The notes below the pieces were generated by a model. That model saw nothing but the letters and a program-made list of their open reading frames with translations, was not told where the DNA came from and searched no databases. The position numbers and the translations under genes are program-made. From Pseudomonas sp. GCEP-101 (GTDB lineage: Bacteria > Pseudomonadota > Gammaproteobacteria > Pseudomonadales > Pseudomonadaceae), in NCBI RefSeq assembly GCF_025133575.1, contig NZ_CP104011.1, forward strand, positions 682,001 through 746,000: a DNA stretch of 64,000 nt, given 5' to 3'. Positions 43,545 through 52,760 of this stretch are shown piece by piece. Position 1 is the first letter of the stretch. Every line of letters begins with the position of its first letter.

Positions 43545-44384
43545 TCAGCGGGTGCTGATCTGCTGCTGGAGGTTCTGCATCTGTTGCTGGAGGGTATTGA
43601 TGTTGCGCATCACCTGGATGCGGAACACGTCGAACTCCTTGGTGTCGTTGCTGGCCTGGCCCTGACGGCCGTCGACCTCGGCGCGCAGCAGCATCAGGTC
43701 GTCCTGAAGACTCTTGATCGCCTGGCTCTGGTTGCCCTGCTTCTTCAGGTTGGCGATCTCGGTGTTCAGCGCCTGGATCTGCTGGTTGGCGGCGGTCAGG
43801 TCCGCCTGCACGTTCTTGTACTTGGCCTGCTCGTCGGCGATGGCCTTGAGCTTCACGTCCAGTTGCTGCATCAGCAGCGCGGCGCTTTCCTGCTGCTCCT
43901 TGAGCTCGGCGCTGACCTGCGCCAGGCGCTTGCCCTGGGCGCCGTCGAATTCCGACAGCGAGGCCTGCTGGGCCTTGGCCTGCTCGGCGAGACGGCCCTG
44001 TAGCTGCTTGACCTGCAACTTCAGCGCTTCGCGGTCGGTCATGACGTTGGATTCGTTGGCGACGAACTTGCCGCGAATATCATCCAGGCGACCGGCGGCT
44101 TCCTCGCTGATCTTGGCGAAGCTTTCCTGGGTGGCGATCAGTTGCTGCTCCATGAGCATCAACTGCTGGTGGCTCCACCAGCCCACGCCGCCCAGGGCGA
44201 TGGCCATGGCCGCGACCAATGCCCACAGCGCTCCGGTACCGCCGCCGCGTTTCACCGGCTGCGGCAGCGGGCGGCCGCTGGGCTCGACCACGCGGCGCGG
44301 GTGATGGCCGAACTCGTCGCGGTCGGCGGCATCGGTGGACAGGTGGGGCACATCATCGAATTCGTCGAACGTGTCGTTACGCAT
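43545..44384 (-). CDS. Single-pass membrane protein with long coiled coil
   Basis: Protein of 279 residues: acidic and disordered N terminus (1-48), one membrane helix (52-70), then about 200 residues of continuous heptad-like Leu/Gln/Glu-rich coiled coil. No enzyme motif. Topology suggests a cytoplasmic N terminus and a periplasmic coiled coil, like envelope-spanning scaffold proteins. From memory a similar protein occurs next to feo in PAO1. A terminator follows. Function unknown. Confidence 0.83.
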   Translation of the reverse strand: MRNDTFDEFDDVPHLSTDAADRDEFGHHPRRVVEPSGRPLPQPVKRGGGTGALWALVAAMAIALGGVGWWSHQQLMLMEQQLIATQESFAKISEEAAGRLDDIRGKFVANESNVMTDREALKLQVKQLQGRLAEQAKAQQASLSEFDGAQGKRLAQVSAELKEQQESAALLMQQLDVKLKAIADEQAKYKNVQADLTAANQQIQALNTEIANLKKQGNQSQAIKSLQDDLMLLRAEVDGRQGQASNDTKEFDVFRIQVMRNINTLQQQMQNLQQQISTR

Positions 44385-44647
44385 GGAATGAACCTGTGGG
44401 GATAAAGCGGCGTGTTGCCTGCGCAGGGCGCAGTATATCCGTTCGCATGACTCTTAGAGAGCAGCCTGGGGGCAGCGTGCCATCACAGGGCGTCGCGCAC
44501 CTCGTCGGCGCACAGAAGACCCGTGACGGACGGCGCAGTTCCCCAGGCGACCCGCCAATAGTGGCTTTGCGACATCGTGGCACGTCCCTTGCTCCCGTTC
44601 TTCGTACGTGGCGCCGCGTTGGCGCCCTTCGCGGGGGAGGAAGTCGG

Positions 44648-44941
44648 GTGATCGAACTCAACAAGGCCATCCTGGATTGCATGCGCGAACTGCGCCGCCG
44701 TCTGCGTGAAGAACAGGCACTGGAAATCCAGTACCAGCAAAGCGACGCCATCGAACGCATGCTGCGCGCCTGCGCCGATTCCGCGCGGGAGGAAACCCGC
44801 CAGCTGGGCGAGCGCCTGAGCGAGCTGAGCGGCGTGCAACTGCCCCGCGTGGTGCAGGAGCCAAGCTTCCTGCCGATGCAGGGCGGCGGCGAGCAGCAGT
44901 ACTCCGGCCCGCTGCGCGGCGGTGCCCGCCCCTCACGCTGA
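44648..44941 (+). CDS. Small helical protein of unknown function
   Basis: Protein of 97 residues starting at GTG 44648, with a very good GGGAGGAAG site. Residues 1-60 are strongly helical and charged (MRELRRRLREEQALEIQYQQ), then a Pro/Gly-rich tail. It probably dimerises as a coiled coil. Divergent from the coiled-coil membrane protein 263 bases away. I do not recognise the family. Confidence 0.65.
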   Translation: MIELNKAILDCMRELRRRLREEQALEIQYQQSDAIERMLRACADSAREETRQLGERLSELSGVQLPRVVQEPSFLPMQGGGEQQYSGPLRGGARPSR

Positions 44942-44954
44942 CGCCGACATTTCT

Positions 44955-45041
44955 TGTAGGAGCGAGCTTGCTCGCGAACCCGTCCAGCTGCGGCATTGAC
45001 TTGTAGGAGCGCGCCATCGCGGGCATGGCCCGCTCCTACAG
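44955..45041. repeat. REP unit plus variant palindrome
   Basis: TTGTAGGAGCGAGCTTGCTC at 44955 is a single REP; GTAGGAGCGCGCCATCGCGG near 45003 with GCCCGCTCCTAC ending about 45040 is the variant type. They fill the gap between the small helical gene and the SDR gene. Confidence 0.85.
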
Positions 45042-45054
45042 GGGGCGCCAGCCG

Positions 45055-46044
45055 CTACGCACCGCGCAGCCGCCACCAGTCGCAGAACTCGTCCAGCGCA
45101 TCCCACAGGCTGTTCTGCGGGTCGTAGTCGAGGTACTGGCGGGCGCGGGAGATGTCCAGGGAGAAGTCCTTGGCCATCACCGCCATCCCCAGGCGATGCA
45201 GGGTCGGTTCCGGGCGGCCGGGCAGGACCTTGCACACGCCCTCGTTGAGCAGCGCCAGGCTGTACGCCAACCCATAGGGCATGTGCCGTTCCACCGGCGG
45301 CATGTCCAGCCGGCGCAGCACGTAGTTGACCACGTCCCACAGTGGCAACGGCTGGCCGTTGCTGATGTTGTAGGCCTGGCCGAGCGCCTCGTCCCCCGCC
45401 ATCAGGCTGGCGAACAGGGCGTCGTTGAGGTTCTGGATGCTGGTGAAGTCCACCTTGTTCAGACCCTGGCCGATGATGCGCAGGCGGCCCTTGCGGTGCG
45501 CGGCGATCATCCGCGGGAAGATGCTGGTGTCGCCGGCGCCGGTGACGAAGCGCGGGCGCAGCGCCAGCACTTCCAGGCCGAACTCCTGGGCGCCAAGGGC
45601 GACCCGTTCGGACTGGTACTTGGTCGAGCCATAGTGGTTGGCGAAGCGCTTGGGCACCTGCTGCTCGGTGATGCCGACGTGGGCCTGGCCATCGAAATAG
45701 ATCGACGGCGACGACAGGTGCACCAGCCGGCGCACCTTCTGCTTCAGGCAGGCCTCGACCACCGATTCGGTCATGGTGACGTTGGCCTGGTGGAAGTACT
45801 CCCGACTGCCCCACACGCCGACCGCGCCGGCGCAATGCACCACGGCGTCGACGTCGCTGCACAGCGCCCGTACCAGCGCCGGGTCCGACAGGTCGCCGGC
45901 GATGAACTCCGCCCCGCGCGCCACCAGGGGTTGCAGCGCCTCCTCGCGGCGTCCGTTCACCCGGACCGCCAGCCCCTGCTCCAGGGCGAAACGGGCAAAA
46001 CGTCCGCCAATGAACCCGCTGGCTCCGGTGACCAGAATCTTCAT
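45055..46044 (-). CDS. NAD-dependent epimerase/dehydratase (extended SDR)
   Basis: Oxidoreductase of 329 residues with an N-terminal Rossmann motif KILVTGASGFIGG, the catalytic YxxxK as YGSTK near residue 138 and Ser in VHLSSPS near residue 113. It resembles 3-beta-hydroxysteroid dehydrogenase/NDP-sugar epimerase-like extended SDRs. ATG 46044 is favoured by GGGAG at spacing eight; a GTG nine bases earlier is possible. Substrate unknown. Confidence 0.9.
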   Translation of the reverse strand: MKILVTGASGFIGGRFARFALEQGLAVRVNGRREEALQPLVARGAEFIAGDLSDPALVRALCSDVDAVVHCAGAVGVWGSREYFHQANVTMTESVVEACLKQKVRRLVHLSSPSIYFDGQAHVGITEQQVPKRFANHYGSTKYQSERVALGAQEFGLEVLALRPRFVTGAGDTSIFPRMIAAHRKGRLRIIGQGLNKVDFTSIQNLNDALFASLMAGDEALGQAYNISNGQPLPLWDVVNYVLRRLDMPPVERHMPYGLAYSLALLNEGVCKVLPGRPEPTLHRLGMAVMAKDFSLDISRARQYLDYDPQNSLWDALDEFCDWWRLRGA

Positions 46045-46235
46045 GCACGCCACTCCCGTTCTTATAGTCCGGCGACTCTAGCAGGCGCCGCACCTTACCA
46101 CTCTGGCCTTGCACGCCAGAAACGAATCCTTGCAGACCGCGCCGCTGCGCCAGGGTTGCACGACCTATGATCGGCCACATGCGCCGGGCGGTTGCGGCTA
46201 CCCTTGAAGCACTCTTCGCTTTCTATCGAGGCCGC

Positions 46236-47300
46236 ATGATGAGCAAGCCCCACTGGATGATCTACGGCGCCAACGGCTACACCGGCCGGCTGGTGGCCGA
46301 GCAGGCGCAGCGCGAAGGCCTGAAGCCGATCCTCGGCGGCCGCACCCCGGCCAGCCTGCATGCGCTGGGCAGTTCCCTGGGCCTGGAATGCCGGGTGTTC
46401 GACCTCAACGACAGCGCCGCCGCCCTGGCCGCGCTGGACGGCGTCGGCGTGGTCGCCAACTGCGCCGGGCCCTTCTCCGCCACCGCCGCACCGATGATCG
46501 AGGCGTGCATTGCCAGCGGCGCGCACTACGTGGACATCACCGGCGAGATTTCCGTCTTCGAGTACGCCCACGACCTAGACGACGTGGCGCGCGCGGCGGG
46601 CGTGGCGGTCTGCCCCGGCGTCGGCTTCGACGTGATTCCTACCGACTGCGTCGCCGCCTGCCTGAAGCAGGCCCTGCCCGATGCCACCCACCTGGCGCTG
46701 GGCTTCGACAGCGGCAGCGGCCTGTCGCCGGGCACCGCCAAGACCACCGTGGAAGGCCTCAAGCTGGGCGGCAAGGTGCGCGAGGCCGGGCGCCTGCGTG
46801 ACGTGCCGCTGGGCTACAAGCGCCGCGACATCGACTTCGGCCGCGGCCTCAAGCACGCGGTGACCATCCCCTGGGGTGACGTGGCGACGGCCTACTACAC
46901 CACCGGCATCGGCGACATCGAGGTCTACCTGCCGGTGCCGCCCGCCGCCGCCCTCGGCATGCGCCTCATGGACGGCCTGCGCCCGCTGCTGGGCCGCGAC
47001 CGGGTGCAGGACTGGCTCAAGCAGCAGGTGGACAAGCGCGTCCACGGCCCCGACGAACTGGCCCGCAGCAAGCTGCGCACCTGGGTCTGGGGCGAAGTGC
47101 GCAACGCCCGGGGCGAGCGTCGCACCGCACGGCTGGAAACCGCCAACGGCTACGACGTGACCCTCCACGGTGTGCTCTTCGCGGTGCGCCACCTGCAGGC
47201 CAACCCGAACACGGTCGGCTACTTCACCCCCTCCACGCTCTTCGGCGCCCGCTGCATCGAGCAGTTGCCCGGTAGCGGCAGCATCGTCATTCGCGGCTGA
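46236..47300 (+). CDS. Saccharopine dehydrogenase-like / trans-acting enoyl reductase family protein
   Basis: Protein of 354 residues with an N-terminal Rossmann motif WMIYGANGYTGRLVAE and the continuation VVANCAGPFSATAAPMIEAC, AHYVDITGE, CPGVGFDVIPTDC, as in the saccharopine-dehydrogenase-like family that also includes mycobacterial trans-acting enoyl reductase. Probably NAD(P)-dependent. Two adjacent ATGs (46236, 46239) follow GAGG. Its 3' end overlaps the argP 3' end by 14 bases (convergent). Substrate unknown. Confidence 0.87.
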   Translation: MMSKPHWMIYGANGYTGRLVAEQAQREGLKPILGGRTPASLHALGSSLGLECRVFDLNDSAAALAALDGVGVVANCAGPFSATAAPMIEACIASGAHYVDITGEISVFEYAHDLDDVARAAGVAVCPGVGFDVIPTDCVAACLKQALPDATHLALGFDSGSGLSPGTAKTTVEGLKLGGKVREAGRLRDVPLGYKRRDIDFGRGLKHAVTIPWGDVATAYYTTGIGDIEVYLPVPPAAALGMRLMDGLRPLLGRDRVQDWLKQQVDKRVHGPDELARSKLRTWVWGEVRNARGERRTARLETANGYDVTLHGVLFAVRHLQANPNTVGYFTPSTLFGARCIEQLPGSGSIVIRG

Positions 47301-48186
47301 TCGGCACCAGCAGCCCCGGCGCCTTCGCCAGCAGGTGCCGGGTCAGCGCGGCGAGCAACTCGCCGCCGTTGCGCCAGTGGTGCCAGTACAAGGGCACGTC
47401 GATCGCCTGCCCCGGCAGCATGTCCACCAGTTCGCCGCGTTGCAGCTCGCCGTGCACCTGCTGCTCGGGCACCAGGCCCCAGCCGAGGCCGCCGCTGGTC
47501 ATGCGCACGAAGCCTTCCGACGACGGGCACAGGTGGTAGCTGAAGTGACCATCGACGCCCAGGTTCTTCAGGTAGCGGTGCTGCAGTTGATCGTCCGGGC
47601 CATAGACGATCGCCGGGGCGCGCACCAGCCCGGCCGGCGTCACGCCCTGGGGGAAGTGCCGGGCGACGAACGCCGGGCTGGCCAGCCCGCGGTACCGCAT
47701 CGCGCCCAGCGGCTCGCACCGGCCGCCGGCCACGGGGCGGGGACTGGCGCAGACGCAGCCGGCCACCTCGCCGGCGCGCATGCGCTTGAGGCCGACTTCC
47801 TGGTCCTCCACCACCAGGTCCAGCAACACCTGGCGCTCGCCGCAGAAGTCACCGACCGCCTCGGCCCACCAGGTCGCCAGGCTGTCGGCGTTCAGCGCCA
47901 GGCGCAGGCGTTCGGGCGCGGCGCCGTCATCCAGCGCGGGTACCCACTGCTGCAGGTCGCCCTCCAGCAGGCGCACCTGCTGCACATGGTTGAGCAGGCG
48001 CTGGCCCAGGTCGGTGGGCTGCGGCCGCGCCGCGCGCACCAGCACCGGCTGCCCCACCCGCGCCTCGAGCAGCTTGATGCGCTGGGAGATGGCGGATTGC
48101 GACAGCCCCAGCACCTGGGCACCGCGCTCGAAACCGCCCTGCTCCACCACGGCGGCCAGGGCGGCGAGCAGCTTGTAGTCGAACAT
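47287..48186 (-). CDS. argP: LysR-type regulator ArgP (IciA)
   Basis: Regulator of 299 residues: HTH at residues 14-45 (GGFERGAQVLGLSQSAISQR) and a LysR effector domain. E. coli ArgP senses lysine and arginine and activates argO, an exporter of the LysE family; here a LysE-type exporter lies in the divergent unit, supporting the name. AGGGAA precedes the ATG at 48186. The divergent gap to the ACT gene is 98 bases. Confidence 0.88.
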   Translation of the reverse strand: MFDYKLLAALAAVVEQGGFERGAQVLGLSQSAISQRIKLLEARVGQPVLVRAARPQPTDLGQRLLNHVQQVRLLEGDLQQWVPALDDGAAPERLRLALNADSLATWWAEAVGDFCGERQVLLDLVVEDQEVGLKRMRAGEVAGCVCASPRPVAGGRCEPLGAMRYRGLASPAFVARHFPQGVTPAGLVRAPAIVYGPDDQLQHRYLKNLGVDGHFSYHLCPSSEGFVRMTSGGLGWGLVPEQQVHGELQRGELVDMLPGQAIDVPLYWHHWRNGGELLAALTRHLLAKAPGLLVPISRE

Positions 48187-48284
48187 GATCAGTTTCCCTA
48201 ATGAGATATCAGCAGTATTGGTTTTTCTTATACAGGCCAACACCGGACAATCGCCAGCATTCCTCCTCTGCCGATGGATTCCAC

Positions 48285-48689
48285 ATGGCTGGCGAAACCT
48301 CCCTGGCCGCGCTGCTGCGCGACATGACTCCGGTACTCAACGACGGTGAGTACGTGTTCTGCACCCTGCCCGACGGCCAGCTGCCGGCCGGCCTGCAAGC
48401 GCTGGGCAGCTTCCGCGAACGCGAAGGGCTGACGCTGATCCTGCCGCGCGCCGAGGCCGAACGGGCCGGGCTGGCGTTCGACTACGTCGCCGCCTGGCTG
48501 ACCCTGGAGGTGCATTCGGCGCTGCAGGCGGTGGGCCTCACCGCCGCGGTGGCCGGCGTCCTGGCGAAGGCCGGGATCAGTTGCAACGTGATTGCCGCCT
48601 GGTACCACGACCACCTGTTCGTCGCCCACGCCGACGGCCCACGCGCGCTCGAAGCCCTGCGCGCACTCGCACTGAACCCGGAGGCCTGA
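48285..48689 (+). CDS. ACT-domain protein
   Basis: Protein of 134 residues. Residues 1-60 and 65-130 resemble paired ACT/CASTOR-like beta-alpha units: VFCTLPDGQLPAG, WLTLEVHSALQAVGLTAAVA, then VLAKAGISCNVIAAWYHDHL (the usual amino-acid-binding ACT loop) and FVAHADGPRALEAL. ACT domains bind amino acids. Between argP (divergent) and the LysE-type exporter (three bases after the stop), it could sense arginine or lysine for the exporter. The ATG at 48285 has only a weak ribosome binding site. Confidence 0.82.
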   Translation: MAGETSLAALLRDMTPVLNDGEYVFCTLPDGQLPAGLQALGSFREREGLTLILPRAEAERAGLAFDYVAAWLTLEVHSALQAVGLTAAVAGVLAKAGISCNVIAAWYHDHLFVAHADGPRALEALRALALNPEA

Positions 48690-48692
48690 ACC

Positions 48693-49295
48693 ATGTGGCA
48701 GAGCTACTTCAACGGCGTGCTGGTCGCCGCCGGCCTGATCATCGCCATCGGCGCGCAGAATGCCTTCGTCCTCGCCCAGAGCCTGCGCCGCGAGCATCAC
48801 CTGTCGGTCGCCGCGCTGTGCGTGCTGTGCGACGCCATCCTGGTCAGCGCCGGCGTGTTCGGCCTGGCCAAGGTGCTGGCCGAGAACCCGACGCTGCTGG
48901 CCATCGCCCGTTGGGGCGGCGTCACCTTCCTGGTCTGGTACGGCCTCAAGGCGCTGCGTCGTGCAGTCGCACCCGAAGCCATGGCCGATGCCCGGGAAAC
49001 CGGCCCGCGCTCGCGCCGCACCGTGCTGATGGCGGCCCTGGCGGTGACCCTGCTCAACCCCCACGTCTACCTCGACACCGTGCTGCTGATCGGCTCCCTC
49101 GGCGCCCAGCAGGCAGCCCCTGGCGCCTACGCCATGGGCGCGGCCAGCGCGTCGCTGCTGTGGTTCTTCACCCTCGCCCTGGGCGCCGCCTGGCTGGCGC
49201 CGTGGCTCGCGCGGCCGGCGACCTGGCGCCTGGTGGACCTGATGGTCGCGGTGATGATGCTGGGCATGGCCGCGCAACTGGTCTTCGCCGGCTGA
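48693..49295 (+). CDS. LysE/ArgO-family amino-acid exporter
   Basis: Inner-membrane exporter of 200 residues, about six helices, with the family motif GAQNAFVLAQSLRREH near residue 20 and LLNPHVYLDTVLLIGS near residue 120. Members expel lysine or arginine to avoid overload. GGAGG lies at good spacing inside the end of the ACT gene. Expected to be activated by the divergent ArgP. Confidence 0.92.
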   Translation: MWQSYFNGVLVAAGLIIAIGAQNAFVLAQSLRREHHLSVAALCVLCDAILVSAGVFGLAKVLAENPTLLAIARWGGVTFLVWYGLKALRRAVAPEAMADARETGPRSRRTVLMAALAVTLLNPHVYLDTVLLIGSLGAQQAAPGAYAMGAASASLLWFFTLALGAAWLAPWLARPATWRLVDLMVAVMMLGMAAQLVFAG

Positions 49296-49431
49296 CAACG
49301 GCAGCCGGCGAAGCAATGCGAACGACGATCCGTCATCCGGGTCAGTGCATAGTGAATGCCGCGCTCCGACGCAGACCGCTGCGCAGGGCCTTTGCCCCTA
49401 CAGTTGCTGCGTGGATATGCCACAGGTCGGG

Positions 49432-49440
49432 TGCTATGAT
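49432..49440 (+). promoter_or_regulatory. Extended -10 promoter candidate of sodB
   Basis: TGCTATGAT (TGn plus TATGAT) at 49432-49440, in the 322-bp gap upstream of sodB. No strong -35 is seen, which is normal for extended -10 promoters. The leader would be about 170 bases. Nothing else stands out in this gap. Confidence 0.45.
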
Positions 49441-49617
49441 CGGACCTTCGTGGCGCCAGCGGGCTCTGAGCCTGCCGGACGCAACTGGCGCGCTGCCGGC
49501 CCCCTGAGGGGCGCATTGCAGCTACGCCCGGATGCCGCGACAAACATCGAACCGGCCCCGTGTACCGGTCGCGCGCTCGTCGCGCTAGCCCAGACTGAGT
49601 GAGATAGGAGAGAGACC

Positions 49618-50199
49618 ATGGCTTTCGAATTGCCGCCGCTGCCTTACGCGAAGAACGCCCTTGAGCCGCACATTTCCGCGGAAACCCTGGAATACCACCA
49701 CGACAAGCACCACAACACCTACGTCGTGAACCTGAACAACCTGGTTCCGGGTACCGAGTTCGAAGGCAAGAGCCTGGAAGACATCGTCAAGACCTCTTCC
49801 GGCGGCATCTTCAACAACGCCGCCCAGGTGTGGAACCACACCTTCTACTGGAACTGCCTGAGCCCCAACGGCGGTGGCCAGCCCACCGGCGCCCTGGCAG
49901 ACGCCATCAACGCGGCCTTCGGTTCCTTCGACAAGTTCAAGGAAGAGTTCAGCAAGACCTCCATCGGCACCTTCGGCTCCGGCTGGGGCTGGCTGGTGAA
50001 GAAAGCAGACGGCTCCCTGGCCCTGGCCAGCACCATCGGCGCCGGCTGCCCGCTGACCAGCGGCGACACCCCGCTGCTGACCTGCGACGTCTGGGAACAC
50101 GCCTACTACATCGACTACCGCAACCTGCGTCCGAAGTACGTCGAGGCGTTCTGGAACCTGGTCAACTGGGACTTCGTGGCTGAGCAGTTCGCTGCCTGA
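49618..50199 (+). CDS. sodB: Superoxide dismutase [Fe]
   Basis: Cytosolic Fe-SOD converting superoxide to H2O2 and O2. The 193 residues give the metal ligands His27, His74, Asp157 and His161, and Gln70 (NNAAQVWNH) marks the iron-type enzyme. GATAGGAG precedes the ATG. In P. aeruginosa, sodB translation is reduced by the PrrF small RNAs under iron starvation (established for that species); whether PrrF pairing occurs here was not tested. A terminator follows. Confidence 0.97.
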   Translation: MAFELPPLPYAKNALEPHISAETLEYHHDKHHNTYVVNLNNLVPGTEFEGKSLEDIVKTSSGGIFNNAAQVWNHTFYWNCLSPNGGGQPTGALADAINAAFGSFDKFKEEFSKTSIGTFGSGWGWLVKKADGSLALASTIGAGCPLTSGDTPLLTCDVWEHAYYIDYRNLRPKYVEAFWNLVNWDFVAEQFAA

Positions 50200-50218
50200 A
50201 CGTACCCCGCTTGATACG

Positions 50219-50245
50219 AAAAACCCGGCCCGCGCCGGGTTTTTT
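50219..50245 (+). terminator. Intrinsic terminator of sodB
   Basis: AAAAACCCGGC and GCCGGGTTTTTT form a stem with loop CCGC, 20 bases after the sodB stop. Confidence 0.92.
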
Positions 50246-50389
50246 CGTAAAGGGCGCGTAACACTTTCGTGTCAGCTAACCTGAAAGGCCGTACAGTCAA
50301 GAAACACGACGATGGCCCTTTGACGTCACTGCGCCAATTGCCAATACTCACCCCCAGTCGTTCGCCCCTGGCGGAAACAAGGAACGCCC

Positions 50390-52471
50390 TTGAAACTGGA
50401 TCCCCGGCACAGCCTCTCCTTCAAGCTGCTGCGTATGGTATTGCTCGCGGCCCTCGTGGTCGGGGTAGTCCTGAGCTGTGCCCAGATCATCTATGACGCC
50501 CACAAGGCGCGCCAGGCCGTGCACAACGATGCCCAGCGCATCCTGGCGATGGTCCGCGACCCGTCCACCCAGGCCGTCTACAGCCTCGACCGCGACATGG
50601 CGATGCAGGTCCTCGAAGGGCTGTTCCAGCATGAAGCCGTGCGCTATGCCGCCATCGGCCACCCTGACGAACCCATGCTCGCGGAGAAATCCCGCCCGCT
50701 GCTGGATTCCACCACCCGCTGGCTGACCGACCCGATTCTCGGCGCCGAGCAGAACTACTCGATCCGCCTCGCCGGCCGTGGCGGCTCCAACGAATACTAC
50801 GGCGACCTGAAGATCACCCTCGACACCGCGCCCTATGGCGACGACTTCGTCGCCACCTCGGTGATCATCTTCATCTCCGGCATCCTCCGCGCCATGGCCC
50901 TGAGCCTGGTGCTGTTCATGGTCTACCACTGGCTGCTGACCAAGCCGCTGTCGAAGATCATCGAGCACCTGGCTTCGATCAACCCGGACCGCCCCAGCCA
51001 GCACAAGCTGCCGATGCCCGACGGCCACGAGAAGGACGAACTGGGCCTGTGGGTCACCACCGCCAACCAGTTGCTGGCCTCCATCGAGCGCAACGGCCAC
51101 CTGCGCCGCGAAGCCGAGGACAGCCTGCTGCGCATCTCGCAGTACGACTTCCTCACCGGCCTGCCCAACCGCAAGCTGCTGCAACAGCGCCTGGACCAGA
51201 TCCTGGAGGGCGCCTCGCGCCTGCAACGCCGGGTCGCCGTGCTGTGCCTGGGCCTGGATGACTTCAAGGGCATCAACGAGCAATACAGCTACCAGTTCGG
51301 CGACCAGTTGCTGATCGCCCTCGCCGACCGCCTGCGCACCCGCAGCGCCCACCTCGGCGCCCTGGCGCGGCTGGGTGGCGACCAGTTCGCCCTGGTCCAG
51401 GCCGACATCGAGCAACCCTACGAAGCGGCGGAGCTGGCCCAGCAGATACTCGACGACCTGGAAGCGCCCTTCGAACTCGACCAGCACCTGGTGCACCTGC
51501 GCGCCACCATCGGCATCACCCTGTTCCCCGAGGACGGCGAAACCACCGAGAAGCTGCTGCAGAAAGCCGAGCAGACCATGACCCTGGCCAAGAGCCGCTC
51601 GCGCAACCGCTACCAGTTCTACATCGCCAGCGTCGACAGCGAGATGCGCCGTCGCCGCGAACTGGAGAAGGACCTGCGCGAAGCCCTGGCGCGCAGCGAG
51701 CTGCACCTGGTCTACCAGCCGCAGGTGGACTACCGCGATCACCGCGTGGTCGGCGTCGAGGCGCTGCTGCGCTGGCAGCACCCGACCCAGGGCTGGGTCG
51801 CGCCGGACCTGTTCATTCCGCTGGCGGAGCAGAACGGCAGCATCTTCAGCATCGGCGAATGGGTGCTCGACCAGTCCTGCCGCCAGTTACGCGAATGGCA
51901 CGACCAGGGCTTCGACGACCTGCGCCTGGCGGTCAACCTGTCCACCGTGCAACTGCGCCACAACGCCCTGCCGCGGGTGGTCAGCAACCTGTTGCAGATG
52001 CACCGCCTGCCGCCGCGCTCGCTGGAGCTGGAAGTCACCGAGACCGGCCTGATGGAGGACATCTCCACCGCCGCCCAGCACCTGCTCAGCCTGCGCCGCG
52101 CCGGCGCCTTGATCGCCATCGACGACTTCGGCACCGGCTACTCGTCGCTGAGCTACCTGAAGAGCCTGCCGCTGGACAAGATCAAGATCGACAAGAGTTT
52201 CGTCCAGGACCTGCTGCTGGACGACGACGACGCCACCATCGTTCGGGCCATCATCCAGCTGGGCAAGAGCCTCGGCATGCAGGTGATCGCTGAGGGCGTG
52301 GAGACGGTCGAGCAGGAGGCGTACATCATCGCCCAGGGCTGCCACGAAGGTCAGGGCTACCTCTACAGCAAGCCGCTGCCGGCCCGCGAGCTGACCCTCT
52401 ACCTCAAGCAGGCGCGGCGCCTGGCCGAAGCGGCCGGCGGCAATCCCAACGGGTCGGTCGAGCGGCATTGA
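50390..52471 (+). CDS. bifA: c-di-GMP phosphodiesterase BifA (degenerate GGDEF + EAL)
   Basis: Inner-membrane enzyme of 693 residues that degrades c-di-GMP. Two membrane helices (about 13-34 and 160-185) bound a periplasmic segment; then a GGDEF domain with degenerate GGDQF at 329-333 and an EAL domain with EALLRW at 457-462, DDFGTGYSSL and IAEGVET. The GGDQF variant and position after sodB are both features of P. aeruginosa BifA. Start is TTG at 50390 with AAGGA correctly spaced. BifA counteracts SadC, also in this window. Confidence 0.94.
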   Translation: MKLDPRHSLSFKLLRMVLLAALVVGVVLSCAQIIYDAHKARQAVHNDAQRILAMVRDPSTQAVYSLDRDMAMQVLEGLFQHEAVRYAAIGHPDEPMLAEKSRPLLDSTTRWLTDPILGAEQNYSIRLAGRGGSNEYYGDLKITLDTAPYGDDFVATSVIIFISGILRAMALSLVLFMVYHWLLTKPLSKIIEHLASINPDRPSQHKLPMPDGHEKDELGLWVTTANQLLASIERNGHLRREAEDSLLRISQYDFLTGLPNRKLLQQRLDQILEGASRLQRRVAVLCLGLDDFKGINEQYSYQFGDQLLIALADRLRTRSAHLGALARLGGDQFALVQADIEQPYEAAELAQQILDDLEAPFELDQHLVHLRATIGITLFPEDGETTEKLLQKAEQTMTLAKSRSRNRYQFYIASVDSEMRRRRELEKDLREALARSELHLVYQPQVDYRDHRVVGVEALLRWQHPTQGWVAPDLFIPLAEQNGSIFSIGEWVLDQSCRQLREWHDQGFDDLRLAVNLSTVQLRHNALPRVVSNLLQMHRLPPRSLELEVTETGLMEDISTAAQHLLSLRRAGALIAIDDFGTGYSSLSYLKSLPLDKIKIDKSFVQDLLLDDDDATIVRAIIQLGKSLGMQVIAEGVETVEQEAYIIAQGCHEGQGYLYSKPLPARELTLYLKQARRLAEAAGGNPNGSVERH

Positions 52472-52513
52472 GCTCCTTGGGCAAATAACGCCCTCCCCCT
52501 GCGCCGAATCCCC

Positions 52514-52601
52514 TGTAGGAGCGAGGGGGACGCCATCGTTATTGCTCGCGAACCGCATGGCACCGGCGCTGGGGCTGTTCGCGAGCAAGCTCGCTCCTAC
52601 G
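52514..52601. repeat. REP pair with an interrupted left unit
   Basis: The right unit GTTCGCGAGCAAGCTCGCTC is normal; the left reads GTAGGAGCGAG then 18 other bases (GGGGACGCCATCGTTATT) then GCTCGCGAAC, replacing the normal CTT loop. The half sites are intact. Confidence 0.8.
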
Positions 52602-52677
52602 AAGAGCCCATTTCGCGTCGCTGATAGCAACCTGCAGGCCCCGTGATCGAGCGGTGCCACCGATCTCTCTTTTCAAA

Positions 52678-52696
52678 AATGCAAATCTTTCGCATT
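52678..52696 (+). promoter_or_regulatory. Fur-box-like dyad upstream of icmP
   Basis: AATGC (52678) and GCATT (52692) form an inverted repeat with a 9-base spacer inside an A+T-rich island (AATGCAAATCTTTCGCATT), 65 bases before the icmP ATG. A+T-rich dyads of this size are typical Pseudomonas iron boxes; the gene family is iron-repressed. Confidence 0.5.
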
Positions 52697-52760
52697 ATGT
52701 TGCAGATTTTCTTGCGCAGTCCTTTTTCGTGCGCCTCTTTTCCATGCAAAGGAACCCGTC

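Noticed and set aside
42099..43558. Long plus-strand frames opposite feoB
   Set aside because: Antisense shadow with His/Gln/Arg-rich low complexity; feoB on the minus strand has all G-domain motifs.
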